NCBI GenBank assembly: GCA_017999235.1
Contig: JAGOBN010000126.1
Span: 1-8,952, forward strand
DNA length: 8,952 bases
DNA from: Anaerolineales bacterium
GTDB taxonomy: Bacteria > Chloroflexota > Anaerolineae > Anaerolineales > UBA6663
Direction of reading: 5' to 3'
Position 1 is the stretch's first letter. Each line of letters begins with the position of its first letter. Of the stretch, positions 1 through 5,565 are shown one piece after another. The notes below the pieces were generated by a model. That model saw nothing but the letters and a program-made list of their open reading frames with translations, did not search any database and was not told the DNA's origin. The translations under genes and the position numbers were made by a program.

Positions 1-57
1 GGTCTGGACGGCTTCTGTGACCGTTGTCGGAAGCGTGTAATGATCCCAATGCGCCAT
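1..57 (-). CDS. FAD-binding subunit of a molybdenum hydroxylase (xanthine dehydrogenase/CO dehydrogenase M-type), N-terminus only
   Basis: Only the first 19 codons are in the window; the gene continues beyond the left edge. The ATG at 57..55 is preceded at 6 nt by a strong AGGAGA ribosome site, so the start is well supported. The encoded peptide begins MAHWDHYTLPTT and goes on VTEAVQT. An aromatic pair (W..Y) followed by a Pro and then a 't-v-EA' stretch is how the FAD_binding_5 subunits of xanthine dehydrogenase, CO dehydrogenase and related enzymes typically begin, just before their FAD-binding GGTDL region. That region lies outside the window, so the family call rests on 19 residues. In such enzymes this subunit passes electrons from the 2Fe-2S centres to FAD. 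The upstream 8-oxoguanine deaminase-type gene supports a purine role. Another N-terminus with this pattern by chance cannot be excluded. Confidence 0.6.
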   Translation of the reverse strand, partial: MAHWDHYTLPTTVTEAVQT

Positions 58-63
58 AGATAA

Positions 64-69
64 TCTCCT
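64..69 (-). promoter_or_regulatory. Ribosome binding site AGGAGA of the partial FAD-subunit gene
   Basis: On the minus strand AGGAGA lies 6 nt before the ATG at 57..55. It is the main reason for accepting a gene start so close to the window edge. Confidence 0.75.
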
Positions 70-116
70 GTCAGTCCCTTTCAGTTGGAGGGCAGACAGG
101 CCGCGGCGGCGCTTCT

Positions 117-180
117 CGACGGGCGGGGATGCCCGACGCCGTTCCTAGTCCAACCAAGAACGACCACCGAGCCGAGGTGG
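117..180 (-). promoter_or_regulatory. Structured 5' leader (three predicted hairpins) of the FAD-subunit gene
   Basis: Between the candidate promoter and the gene start the minus-strand transcript can form three consecutive hairpins. The first has arms 176-180 and 164-168 (CCACC/GGTGG). The second spans 161-141, with a 6-bp stem that includes one G-U pair and a 9-nt loop. The third has arms 131-135 and 120-124 (CGGGC/GCCCG), extended by two more pairs beyond a mismatch. The leader would be about 120 nt long. I cannot assign it to a known riboswitch class by eye, and GC-rich DNA forms short hairpins by chance. Confidence 0.35.
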
Positions 181-184
181 GCAG

Positions 185-213
185 ATTCTAACATCACGAT
201 CCCCCGGATACAA
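185..213 (-). promoter_or_regulatory. Candidate promoter (TTGTAT, 17 bp, extended -10 TGTTAGAAT)
   Basis: On the minus strand a TTGTAT box (213..208) is separated by 17 bp from TAGAAT (190..185). TGT directly precedes the latter, giving an extended -10. A start of transcription near position 178 would begin right at the first leader hairpin. The -35 matches the consensus only in its TTG part. The promoter would separate the FAD-subunit gene from the amidohydrolase cluster upstream. Confidence 0.45.
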
Positions 214-228
214 TTACGAACAGCACGT

Positions 229-256
229 AAAAAGCGTCCCCAAGTCACAGACCTGG
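229..256 (-). terminator. Weak Rho-independent terminator after the 68-residue protein gene
   Basis: The minus-strand RNA has a 7-bp stem (CCAGGUC with GACUUGG, one G-U pair) with a 3-nt loop. Six other bases and then five U residues follow. The gap between stem and U-run makes it a poor match to the classical pattern. Its place right after the stop codon at 261 and before the candidate promoter fits a transcription boundary. Confidence 0.35.
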
Positions 257-260
257 CCGT

Positions 261-467
261 TTAGCGGGGGTCGTCTTTCCGGTAGCCCTTCAGAAAGGCC
301 CGCAGGATATAGCGGGCGCTCTCGAGCAGGAAGGCCAGAGTCAGGGCCGCCAGGATGACGGCGGCCTCGCCCAGGCCGATCCAGCGCCACAGCCAGGCCG
401 CCAGGACCAGCCCCGCCGCCAGCAGCAGGAGCAGAGGCAGCGCGAGCCAGCGGCGGGCGCGGCGCAT
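261..467 (-). CDS. Small two-helix membrane protein, unknown function (68 aa)
   Basis: I do not recognise this protein. It begins MRRARRW with four Arg in the first six residues. Two hydrophobic stretches follow, about residues 7-28 (rich in Leu/Ala) and 33-50. The tail is short and basic-to-acidic (LKGYRKDDPR). The positive N-terminus and basic tail predict that both ends lie in the cytoplasm, forming a helical hairpin. The ATG overlaps the stop codon of the preceding amidohydrolase gene in a TGATG arrangement, so its translation is probably coupled to it. No clear ribosome site of its own is visible. Because it is cotranslated with a purine-deaminase-type enzyme it might assist substrate entry or membrane attachment, but that is only a guess from position. 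The clean membrane profile and the tight overlap make it a likely real gene. Confidence 0.65.
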   Translation of the reverse strand: MRRARRWLALPLLLLLAAGLVLAAWLWRWIGLGEAAVILAALTLAFLLESARYILRAFLKGYRKDDPR

Positions 468-1846
468 CAGCCGGCCACCATCTGCCGCGCGATCTGGTTG
501 TGGCGTTCAATCACCGGGCCGAGATCCAGCGTGGCCAACTGGCCGTGCTTGACCACTGGCCGGCCGTGGACATAGGTATACGCCACGGCCGGCGGCGCGC
601 AGAACAGGGCCGCGGCCACGGGGTCATGCAGCGCGCCCGCGTACCCCAGCAGGCTCAAATCCAGCGCGAAGAAATCGGCGCATTTGCCGGGCGCCAGCGC
701 GCCGATATCGTCCCGGCCGAGCACGGCCGCGCCGCCCAGGGTGGCGATCTCCAGCGCCTCACGCGCCGGCATTTGAGGCGCGGGTTGAGCGCCGCGGCGT
801 TCCTCTTCCGCGCCGGCCAGCCGCGCCAGCAGCATGGCCTGGCGCGCTTCCGCCAGCAGGTGCGAGCCGTCGTTGCTGGCGGAGCCGTCCACGCCCAGGC
901 CGACGTGGACGCCGGCCGCCCGATACTGGCGCACCGGCGCGATGCCGCTGGCCAGCCGCATATTGGAGGACGGGCAGTGCGCCACGCCGGTGCCGGTGCG
1001 CGCGAACAGGCCGATCTCGGCCGCGTCCACGTGGACGGCGTGCGCGTGCCACACATCGCGCCCCACCCACCCCAGCTGCTCGGCGTAGAGCGCCGGCCGC
1101 GCCCCGAACTTCTCCACACAAAAATGTTCTTCATCCAGCGTCTCGGCCAGATGGGTATGCAGATGCACGCCATAAGCGCGGGCCAGGGCCGCGGCCTCGC
1201 GCATCAGGGCCGGCGTCACCGAAAACGGTGAACACGGCGCCACCACAATCCGCAGGAGCGCGCCCGGCCGGGGGTCGTGATACTGCTCAATCAGCCGGCG
1301 GGTGTCGCGCAGGATAAAGGCTTCATCTTCCACCACCCGGTCCGGGGGCAGGCCGCCCTGCGATTGGCCCAGGGACATACTGCCGCGCGAGGCGTGGAAG
1401 CGCACGCCGATCTGCTGCGCGGCTTCGATCTCGTCATCCAGCCGGCAGCCGTTGGGGAAGATGTACAGGTGATCCGAGGCCGTGGTGCAGCCGGAGAGCG
1501 CCAGCTCCGCCAGGCCCACCAGCGTGGAGACCCGGATGGCCTCCGGGGTGAGGTTGGCCCAGATCGGGTAAAGCGTGGTCAGCCAGCCGAAGAGGTTGGC
1601 GTCCTGGGCGGCCGGCACCGCGCGCGTCAAGGTCTGATACAGGTGATGGTGGGTATTGACCAGGCCGGGCAGGACGACGTGGCCGCGCAGATCGAGCACC
1701 TCATCGGCCGCGGCCGGCAGTTCGGCCGTTGGCCCCACCTGCTCGATCACGCCATCCCGCGCAAACAGACCGCCGTCCGCGATCTCGCGCCGGCCGGCGT
1801 TCATGGTCACCAGCACCTGGGCGTTTTTCACAAGCAGGGTTGCCAT
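467..1846 (-). CDS. 8-oxoguanine deaminase-type amidohydrolase
   Basis: This 459-residue protein belongs to the metal-dependent amidohydrolase superfamily, cytosine deaminase/ATZ-TRZ branch. Metal ligands are visible: HHH at 66-68 (in NTHHHLY), His 230/232 in LHTHLAE, His 267-272 in the HAHAVH stretch, and Asp 320 in GVDGSASND. The segment from the HHH motif through FGWLTTLYPIW (86-96) to DHLYIFPNG (125-133) is typical of 8-oxoguanine deaminases, which convert 8-oxoguanine to urate and ammonia in the cytoplasm. A hydroxyatrazine-hydrolase-like substrate (AtzB/TrzN relatives) is the main alternative. Length and the C-terminal composite domain (IGALAPGKCADF at 381-392) are normal for the family. 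The ATG is preceded by GGAGG at a 5-nt distance. A terminator-like hairpin sits just upstream, and the 68-residue membrane protein overlaps its stop. The neighbouring xanthine dehydrogenase-type subunit supports a purine role. Confidence 0.85.
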   Translation of the reverse strand: MATLLVKNAQVLVTMNAGRREIADGGLFARDGVIEQVGPTAELPAAADEVLDLRGHVVLPGLVNTHHHLYQTLTRAVPAAQDANLFGWLTTLYPIWANLTPEAIRVSTLVGLAELALSGCTTASDHLYIFPNGCRLDDEIEAAQQIGVRFHASRGSMSLGQSQGGLPPDRVVEDEAFILRDTRRLIEQYHDPRPGALLRIVVAPCSPFSVTPALMREAAALARAYGVHLHTHLAETLDEEHFCVEKFGARPALYAEQLGWVGRDVWHAHAVHVDAAEIGLFARTGTGVAHCPSSNMRLASGIAPVRQYRAAGVHVGLGVDGSASNDGSHLLAEARQAMLLARLAGAEEERRGAQPAPQMPAREALEIATLGGAAVLGRDDIGALAPGKCADFFALDLSLLGYAGALHDPVAAALFCAPPAVAYTYVHGRPVVKHGQLATLDLGPVIERHNQIARQMVAG

Positions 1847-1861
1847 ACAGGCCTCCAGAAC

Positions 1862-1897
1862 AAAAACGGGGCCGGACCCGGTTGCGGCCCGTCCCCG
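1862..1897 (-). terminator. Rho-independent terminator after folD (possible attenuator of the amidohydrolase gene)
   Basis: The minus-strand RNA forms a stem of arms CGGGGACGG and CCGGCCCCG (8 of 9 paired) immediately followed by five U residues. It stands after the folD stop (1928) and only 15 nt before the amidohydrolase ATG. The amidohydrolase SD (1856..1852) lies between. Little room is left for a separate promoter downstream of it. Confidence 0.75.
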
Positions 1898-1906
1898 TCC
1901 GGGACG
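1890..1906 (-). promoter_or_regulatory. Alternative hairpin competing with the terminator stem
   Basis: On the minus strand CGTCCC (1906-1901) can pair with GGGACG (1895-1890) around a 5-nt loop. Six of the nine bases of the terminator's 5' arm would then be occupied, so the two structures exclude each other. This is the geometry of an antiterminator. In GC-rich sequence it may also be accidental. Confidence 0.3.
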
Positions 1907-1927
1907 TGCTGGGAAAATCCGCCGGCC

Positions 1928-2809
1928 TCAGGCCGCGTCAGCCAGTTCGGCGCCGCGCAGGGTGTTTTGCACCAGCATGGCGATGGTCATGGGGCCGACG
2001 CCGCCCGGCACGGGCGTGATCGCGCCGGCCACTTCCTTGACCTCGTCAAAGGCCACATCGCCCACCAGCCGGGAGCCCGATTTCTTGCTGGGATCGGCGA
2101 TGCGGTTGATGCCCACATCGATGACGAAGGCGCCGGGCTTGACCCAGTCCTTTTTGACCATCTCCGGCCGGCCCACGGCCGCGATCAGGATATCGGCTTC
2201 CCGGCAGACGGCGGCCAGATCCTTGGTGCGGCTGTGGCAGATGGTGACCGTGCAGTCGCGGTGCAGCAGCAGCATGGCGGCCGGCAGGCCGACGATGTTG
2301 GAGCGGCCCAGCACGACGGCGTTGGCGCCCTTGAACGTGGCGCCGGCCTCTTCCAGCAGCACAATGCAGCCGGCCGGCGTGCACGGCACGAAGGTGGGCT
2401 TGCGGCCCTTCATCGAGAGCCGGCCGATGTTGATGGGGCCGAAGCCGTCCACGTCCTTGTTCACGCTGATGGCGTTGAGCACGCGCTCCTCGTCCAGGCC
2501 GTCCGGCAGGGGCAGCTGCACCAGGATGCCATGCACGCGCGGGTCGGCGTTGAGGCGGGCCACCAGCCCTTCCACTTCCGCCTGGGTCGCGGTCTTGGGC
2601 AGATCATGCCCAAAGGATTCGATCCCGACTTCGGCGCAGGCCTTCTGCTTGTTGCGGACATACACTTGCGAGGCCGGGTTATCACCCACCAGCACCGTGG
2701 CCAGGCCGGGACGCGATTTACCAGCCGCCGCGCGCGCGGCCACGGCGGCGGCCACTTGGGCGCGGACCTTGGCGGCGACGGCATTTCCGTCGATCAATTG
2801 AGCAGGCAT
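1928..2809 (-). CDS. folD: Bifunctional methylenetetrahydrofolate dehydrogenase / methenyltetrahydrofolate cyclohydrolase FolD
   Basis: FolD (293 residues, normal length) interconverts 5,10-methylene-, 5,10-methenyl- and 10-formyl-tetrahydrofolate with NADP in the cytoplasm. It supplies one-carbon units for purine and formyl-methionine synthesis. The active-site residues sit where they do in the E. coli enzyme: Tyr50, Lys54 and Lys56 in YVRNKQK, Gln98 in VQLPLP, and Asp121 in KDVDGF. The dinucleotide-binding GRSNIVGLP is at 169-177 and the C-terminal signature [10 protein letters not shown] at 266-275. I chose the ATG at 2809 because an AAGGAGA ribosome site precedes it and because the protein then starts MPAQLIDG as FolD proteins do. 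A longer reading frame upstream runs into the kinase gene and resembles no folate enzyme. It is 49 nt from the kinase stop and probably cotranscribed with it. A terminator follows the stop codon. Confidence 0.97.
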   Translation of the reverse strand: MPAQLIDGNAVAAKVRAQVAAAVAARAAAGKSRPGLATVLVGDNPASQVYVRNKQKACAEVGIESFGHDLPKTATQAEVEGLVARLNADPRVHGILVQLPLPDGLDEERVLNAISVNKDVDGFGPINIGRLSMKGRKPTFVPCTPAGCIVLLEEAGATFKGANAVVLGRSNIVGLPAAMLLLHRDCTVTICHSRTKDLAAVCREADILIAAVGRPEMVKKDWVKPGAFVIDVGINRIADPSKKSGSRLVGDVAFDEVKEVAGAITPVPGGVGPMTIAMLVQNTLRGAELADAA

Positions 2810-2814
2810 GCGGG

Positions 2815-2821
2815 TCTCCTT
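2815..2821 (-). promoter_or_regulatory. Ribosome binding site AAGGAGA that fixes the folD start
   Basis: On the minus strand AAGGAGA lies 5 nt before the ATG at 2809..2807. It decides this start against the upstream in-frame start at 3082, which lies inside the kinase gene. Confidence 0.85.
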
Positions 2822-2825
2822 CAGG

Positions 2826-2849
2826 GCCGGCGCGCTCGCGCACGCCGGC
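2826..2849 (-). other. Intercistronic GC-rich hairpin with GCGA loop between kinase gene and folD
   Basis: The minus-strand RNA can form a 10-bp stem (one G-U pair) closed by a GCGA tetraloop of the stable GNRA type. It begins 9 nt after the kinase stop codon and ends 4 nt before the folD ribosome site. No U-run follows, so it is not a classical terminator. It may act in mRNA stability, processing or partial termination. Confidence 0.4.
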
Positions 2850-2858
2850 GGGGGCGTC

Positions 2859-4892
2859 TCAGGGCCGCCAGGCGGGCTGGTAATCCAGGGCCGGGTCTTG
2901 GGTGATCGGCACCGGCCCGCCGCCATTGGCAGCCATGATCCAGATATCGTGATTGGCGTTATCGCGCCAAGATTCAAACGTGATCCAGCGGCCATCCGGC
3001 GACCAATCCGGGGCCTCGTTGGGGCCGGCGCTGCCGGTGATGTTCTGCGCGTCGAAGCCGCGCCGGTTCCACTCGACCACATAAATGCGCGGCCCGGAGA
3101 GGAAGGCCACCAGCTTGCCGTCCGGCGACCAGTCCGGCTGGCCGGCCTCCAGATCGCGCGTCACCTGTTCCGGCTGGGTGCGCGGCGCGCCGTCGTTGCT
3201 GGCGAAATTCCCATCCGCCAGCATCCAATAGAGCGTGGGGCCGCTGCCGCGCGTGGTGTTCAAGAAGACCAGGCGCTGGCCGTCCGGCGCCCAGCTGGCG
3301 TGGCTGTCCGCCGAGGTTCCCCGGCTTAGCTGGACGGCGCCGCCGCCGTCGGCGTTAGCTTTCCAGAGCTGCGGCCGGCCGCCGTTTAGATAGGTGTAGA
3401 CAATACCCGCGGCGGACCAATCCGCCTCGTAGACGCCACCGATCTCGCTGATCAGGGGCTGCGGATTGCTGCCGTCCGCGTTCATCAGGTACAAGATGGC
3501 GCCCGGATAAGTGGTCTTTTTGCCCGTGCACGGGCTGACAAACAGCAGCTTCTGGCCATCCGGTGACCAGGCCGGCTGGCAGGCGCCGTCCACTTGCACG
3601 GTCAACGGCTGAAGGTCCTTATCTTTATTGGGGCTGGCCACGTCCACCACGAAGATCTGCGGCACGCCGCGCACGCGCTCGCTCACAAACGCGATCTGTC
3701 CGGAGCCGCCGCCGCGGGGCGTGGCCGTGGGCGGCGCGGTGCGCGTGGGCGTGGCCGTCTCCGTGGGCGTGAAGGTCAAGGTCGGCCGCGGGGTGGCCGT
3801 GGGCGGCGGGGTGCGCGTGGGCGTGGCCGTGGCGGCCACCGTTACCGCGGGCGCGGTGGCGTCCGTCTGCGCGCCGCCCAGCGGCGTGGCCGGCGCACTG
3901 GTGGCGCTGGGCGTGGGGGTGGCCGGCGTGAACGCGCCGGTGGCCCACAACCCGCCGGCGCCGGCCAGCGCCAGCACGACCACCGCGCCGATGATCATCG
4001 GCGCGCGGCTGCGCTGAACGGGAGCGGCCGGTTTGACCGGCTCCACGGGAACGGTTTCGGCCGGCTTGGCGCGGACGGTGAAATCTTCCGGAGGCGGCAG
4101 GGCCGCCAGAAAATCCGCGGCGGTCGTGAAGCGCTCTTCCGGTTTCACGCCCAGGGCGCGCTCGATGGCCTGGGCCGTGCGCGGCGAGACGGCCGCGTTA
4201 AGCTCGCGGATAGGGACCAGCGTCTTCTGGCCCATGGCCCGCTCCAGGCTGTCCGCCGGCATCTGCTGCGTCAGCAGGTTATAGAGCGTGGCGCCGAGGG
4301 CGTAAATATCGGTGCGCGGATCGGTCCGGCCCAGGCCGTATTGCTCGGGCGGCGCGAAGCCGGGCGTATATGCTTTGGCGCCGACGGTGGTGCTTTGATT
4401 GGTGTCATGCACCTTCGCCAGGCCAAAATCCACCAGCACCGCCCGGCCGTCGGGCGTGATCTTGATGTTGCCGGGCTTGATATCGCGGTGCAGGACGGGC
4501 TGCGGCCGGGTGTGCAGGTAGATCAGGGCTTCTAAGATTTCCCGGCCCCACTGAACCACATCCCGCTCCGCCAGCGGCCCGCCGTGGCGGTCCAAGACGG
4601 TCTTGGCGTCCTCGCCGGGAACGAAGTCCATCACCAAATATTGGCCTTGCTCGGCGATGACAAAATGGTCGGTGACGCGCGGCAAATGGGGATGGCGCAG
4701 CGACGCCAACAGCGAGGCTTCCCGGCGGAACTGGCGCTCGGATTCGGGGGAAACGAACAGGTTTTCCTTGATCGCCACTTCGACGCCAAGGTTTTCGTCA
4801 TTCCCCCGGTAGACGGCGCCCATCCCGCCATGGCCCAATTCGCTCACGATCCGGTAGCGGTCACGCAGCAGGGAATTAGGCTGAAGAGGCAT
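2859..4892 (-). CDS. Membrane serine/threonine protein kinase with extracytoplasmic PD40 (TolB-like) beta-propeller repeats
   Basis: This 677-residue protein reads as a one-pass receptor kinase. Residues 13-265 are a Hanks-type kinase with the glycine loop GHGGMG (20-25), Lys42 in VAIKE, Glu58 of helix C, HRDIKPGN (135-142), DFG (155-157) and the APE-like PPE (181-183), so it should be catalytically active. A transmembrane helix follows at about 297-316. A Thr/Pro/Ala-rich linker (322-393) comes next. The outer domain carries PD40 repeats at about 441, 490, 532, 587 and 628, with a last partial one at 672. Four read W(S/A)PDG, while the second has lost PDG (DWSAAG). Such repeats form a beta-propeller that probably senses a ligand or wall component and signals to the kinase; substrates are unknown. 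I chose the ATG at 4892 because the kinase core starts right after it and a candidate promoter lies inside the longer GTG-initiated frame to 4970. No clear ribosome site precedes either. Confidence 0.9.
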   Translation of the reverse strand: MPLQPNSLLRDRYRIVSELGHGGMGAVYRGNDENLGVEVAIKENLFVSPESERQFRREASLLASLRHPHLPRVTDHFVIAEQGQYLVMDFVPGEDAKTVLDRHGGPLAERDVVQWGREILEALIYLHTRPQPVLHRDIKPGNIKITPDGRAVLVDFGLAKVHDTNQSTTVGAKAYTPGFAPPEQYGLGRTDPRTDIYALGATLYNLLTQQMPADSLERAMGQKTLVPIRELNAAVSPRTAQAIERALGVKPEERFTTAADFLAALPPPEDFTVRAKPAETVPVEPVKPAAPVQRSRAPMIIGAVVVLALAGAGGLWATGAFTPATPTPSATSAPATPLGGAQTDATAPAVTVAATATPTRTPPPTATPRPTLTFTPTETATPTRTAPPTATPRGGGSGQIAFVSERVRGVPQIFVVDVASPNKDKDLQPLTVQVDGACQPAWSPDGQKLLFVSPCTGKKTTYPGAILYLMNADGSNPQPLISEIGGVYEADWSAAGIVYTYLNGGRPQLWKANADGGGAVQLSRGTSADSHASWAPDGQRLVFLNTTRGSGPTLYWMLADGNFASNDGAPRTQPEQVTRDLEAGQPDWSPDGKLVAFLSGPRIYVVEWNRRGFDAQNITGSAGPNEAPDWSPDGRWITFESWRDNANHDIWIMAANGGGPVPITQDPALDYQPAWRP
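3721..3830. repeat. 72-bp-period direct repeat in the kinase linker (two 38-bp copies)
   Basis: Positions 3721-3758 and 3793-3830 match at 37 of 38 bases. They encode two copies of TATPTRT(P/A)PPTAT in the Thr/Pro-rich linker. The spacing of 72 bp keeps the frame, so gain or loss of a unit would change linker length without breaking the gene. Confidence 0.85.
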
Positions 4893-4935
4893 AGGATCAA
4901 TCACGGCTAAAGAGCACAAACCCGGGAATGTGAAG

Positions 4936-4965
4936 ATTGTAACATGGGAGCCAACGCGGACACAA
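4936..4965 (-). promoter_or_regulatory. Candidate promoter of the kinase gene (TTGTGT, 18 bp, extended -10 TGTTACAAT)
   Basis: On the minus strand TACAAT (4941..4936) is preceded by TGT, giving an extended -10. TTGTGT lies 18 bp upstream (4965..4960). The -10 box ends 43 nt before the chosen ATG, and the whole element stands just after the terminator of the upstream gene. The -35 is weak. Confidence 0.4.
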
Positions 4966-4986
4966 TTCACGCGGCGGACTCAGGTT

Positions 4987-5017
4987 AAAAACAAGACGGG
5001 CCGGATGGCCCGTCTTG
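4987..5017 (-). terminator. Strong Rho-independent terminator after the RRM protein gene
   Basis: The minus-strand RNA has a perfect 11-bp stem (CAAGACGGGCC with GGCCCGUCUUG) and a 4-nt loop, followed directly by five U residues. It starts 30 nt after the stop codon at 5048. This is the clearest terminator in the window and separates the RRM gene from the kinase gene. Confidence 0.92.
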
Positions 5018-5047
5018 CGGCATTTCCTGAGCGTGGGTTGGAAGAAA

Positions 5048-5350
5048 TTAGCTGCGCCAGCGATCGCCGCCGCGATCCCCGCGGCCGCCACCCTCGCGCG
5101 GCGCCGGCGGGCGGGCTTCCGAGACCGACAGCGGCCGGCCCATCATGACGAAGCCGTTGAACTTCGACAGGGCCTGCTGCGCCAGATCGTCCGTGTCCAT
5201 CTCCACAAAGCCGAAGCCCTTGGAGCGGCCACTCTCCCGGTCGGTGATGACCACGGCCGAAGTGACCTGGCCGACCTGCGCGAAGAGTTCACGCAAGTTC
5301 TCATCCTTCACCGAATAGCTGAGATTCCCCACGTACAAACGCTTGCCCAT
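5048..5350 (-). CDS. RRM-domain RNA-binding protein with Gly/Arg-rich tail
   Basis: This 100-residue protein is a single RNA recognition motif. RNP2 is LYVGNL at 5-10 and RNP1 is KGFGFVEM at 44-51, with the aromatic residues (Tyr6, Phe46, Phe48) that stack on RNA bases. The domain ends near residue 79 (RPLSVSEAR). A tail of Pro, Gly, Arg and Asp follows (80-100), resembling the tails of cyanobacterial Rbp proteins and plant glycine-rich RNA-binding proteins. Bacterial members bind single-stranded RNA in the cytoplasm and several are cold-induced; the RNA target here is unknown. AGGAG precedes the ATG by 6 nt. It is a single-gene unit between its own candidate promoter with a long leader and a strong terminator, which suggests independent, possibly temperature-dependent, expression. 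Confidence 0.92.
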   Translation of the reverse strand: MGKRLYVGNLSYSVKDENLRELFAQVGQVTSAVVITDRESGRSKGFGFVEMDTDDLAQQALSKFNGFVMMGRPLSVSEARPPAPREGGGRGDRGGDRWRS

Positions 5351-5391
5351 TTCAGACTCCTATGAACGGGAACAAAATCGGAAACGCCCGC

Positions 5392-5463
5392 GCAAAAGTC
5401 AATCCCTCAGCGCTCTCCGATTCGCGTGCCATCCACGGAACCTACGCGCAAGCGAACTTTTGC
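5392..5463 (-). promoter_or_regulatory. Folded 5' leader of the RRM protein mRNA
   Basis: The minus-strand leader holds a perfect 8-nt inverted repeat, GCAAAAGU (5463-5456) and ACUUUUGC (5399-5392), with a possible U-G pair at each end. It encloses a second stem CGCGU/ACGCG (5448-5444 with 5427-5423). The element ends about 30 nt before the ribosome site. Long folded leaders are known for cold-shock mRNAs; whether this one responds to temperature or to its own protein product is not shown by the sequence. Confidence 0.4.
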
Positions 5464-5485
5464 AGATCGAGCTGGCCTGGCGCAT

Positions 5486-5516
5486 ATATTAGCATAATTC
5501 TCGGATTTTGCCGCAA
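5486..5516 (-). promoter_or_regulatory. Candidate promoter of the RRM gene (extended -10 TGCTAATAT)
   Basis: On the minus strand TAATAT (5491..5486) is directly preceded by TGC, giving an extended -10 in an AT-rich island unusual for this window. A weak TTGCGG lies 19 bp upstream (5516..5511). Transcription from here would give a leader of about 130 nt before the ATG at 5350. Confidence 0.45.
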
Positions 5517-5525
5517 GCGGCGCTC

Positions 5526-5565
5526 AAAAAAGCCGCTGGCCGGTCAGGCGGGGCTGGCCGGCGGC
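5526..5565 (-). terminator. Rho-independent terminator overlapping the end of the DUF2085 gene
   Basis: The minus-strand RNA pairs positions 5565-5554 with 5543-5532: 10 of 12 positions pair, with two single mismatches. Six U residues follow directly. The 5' arm lies in the last codons of the DUF2085 gene (stop at 5546..5544). It closes the five-gene cluster. Confidence 0.7.

Noticed and set aside
117..180. Direct assignment of the left leader to a molybdenum cofactor or xanthine riboswitch
   Set aside because: I cannot match its hairpins to the consensus of either class; only a covariance-model search could decide.
1277..2905. 542-codon open frame on the plus strand
   Set aside because: It runs antisense through the amidohydrolase and folD genes, which have clear family motifs. 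Its protein is rich in His, Gln, Arg and Gly without domains, typical of a shadow frame in GC-rich DNA.
2810..3082. N-terminal extension of folD by 91 codons
   Set aside because: It lies inside the kinase gene, adds no folate-enzyme sequence, and a strong ribosome site supports the ATG at 2809.
3300..3480. Frameshift suspected where the second PD40 repeat loses its PDG turn
   Set aside because: The frame stays open and later repeats are normal, so divergence of one repeat is a simpler explanation.
3721..3830. Repeat pair considered as CRISPR or mobile-element repeat
   Set aside because: There are only two copies, in frame within the coding sequence for a Thr/Pro linker, with no leader or cas genes.
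3594..4535. 313-codon plus-strand frame rich in Arg and Gly
   Set aside because: It is antisense to the kinase catalytic domain and its repetitive linker; the composition is produced by the linker repeat.
4893..4970. 26-codon upstream extension of the kinase from a GTG
   Set aside because: It contains the candidate promoter, has no ribosome site and does not resemble kinase N-termini.
4897..5091. 64-codon frame on the minus strand before the kinase
   Set aside because: It crosses the strong terminator at 4987-5017 and the end of the RRM gene, has no ribosome site and shows no conserved features.
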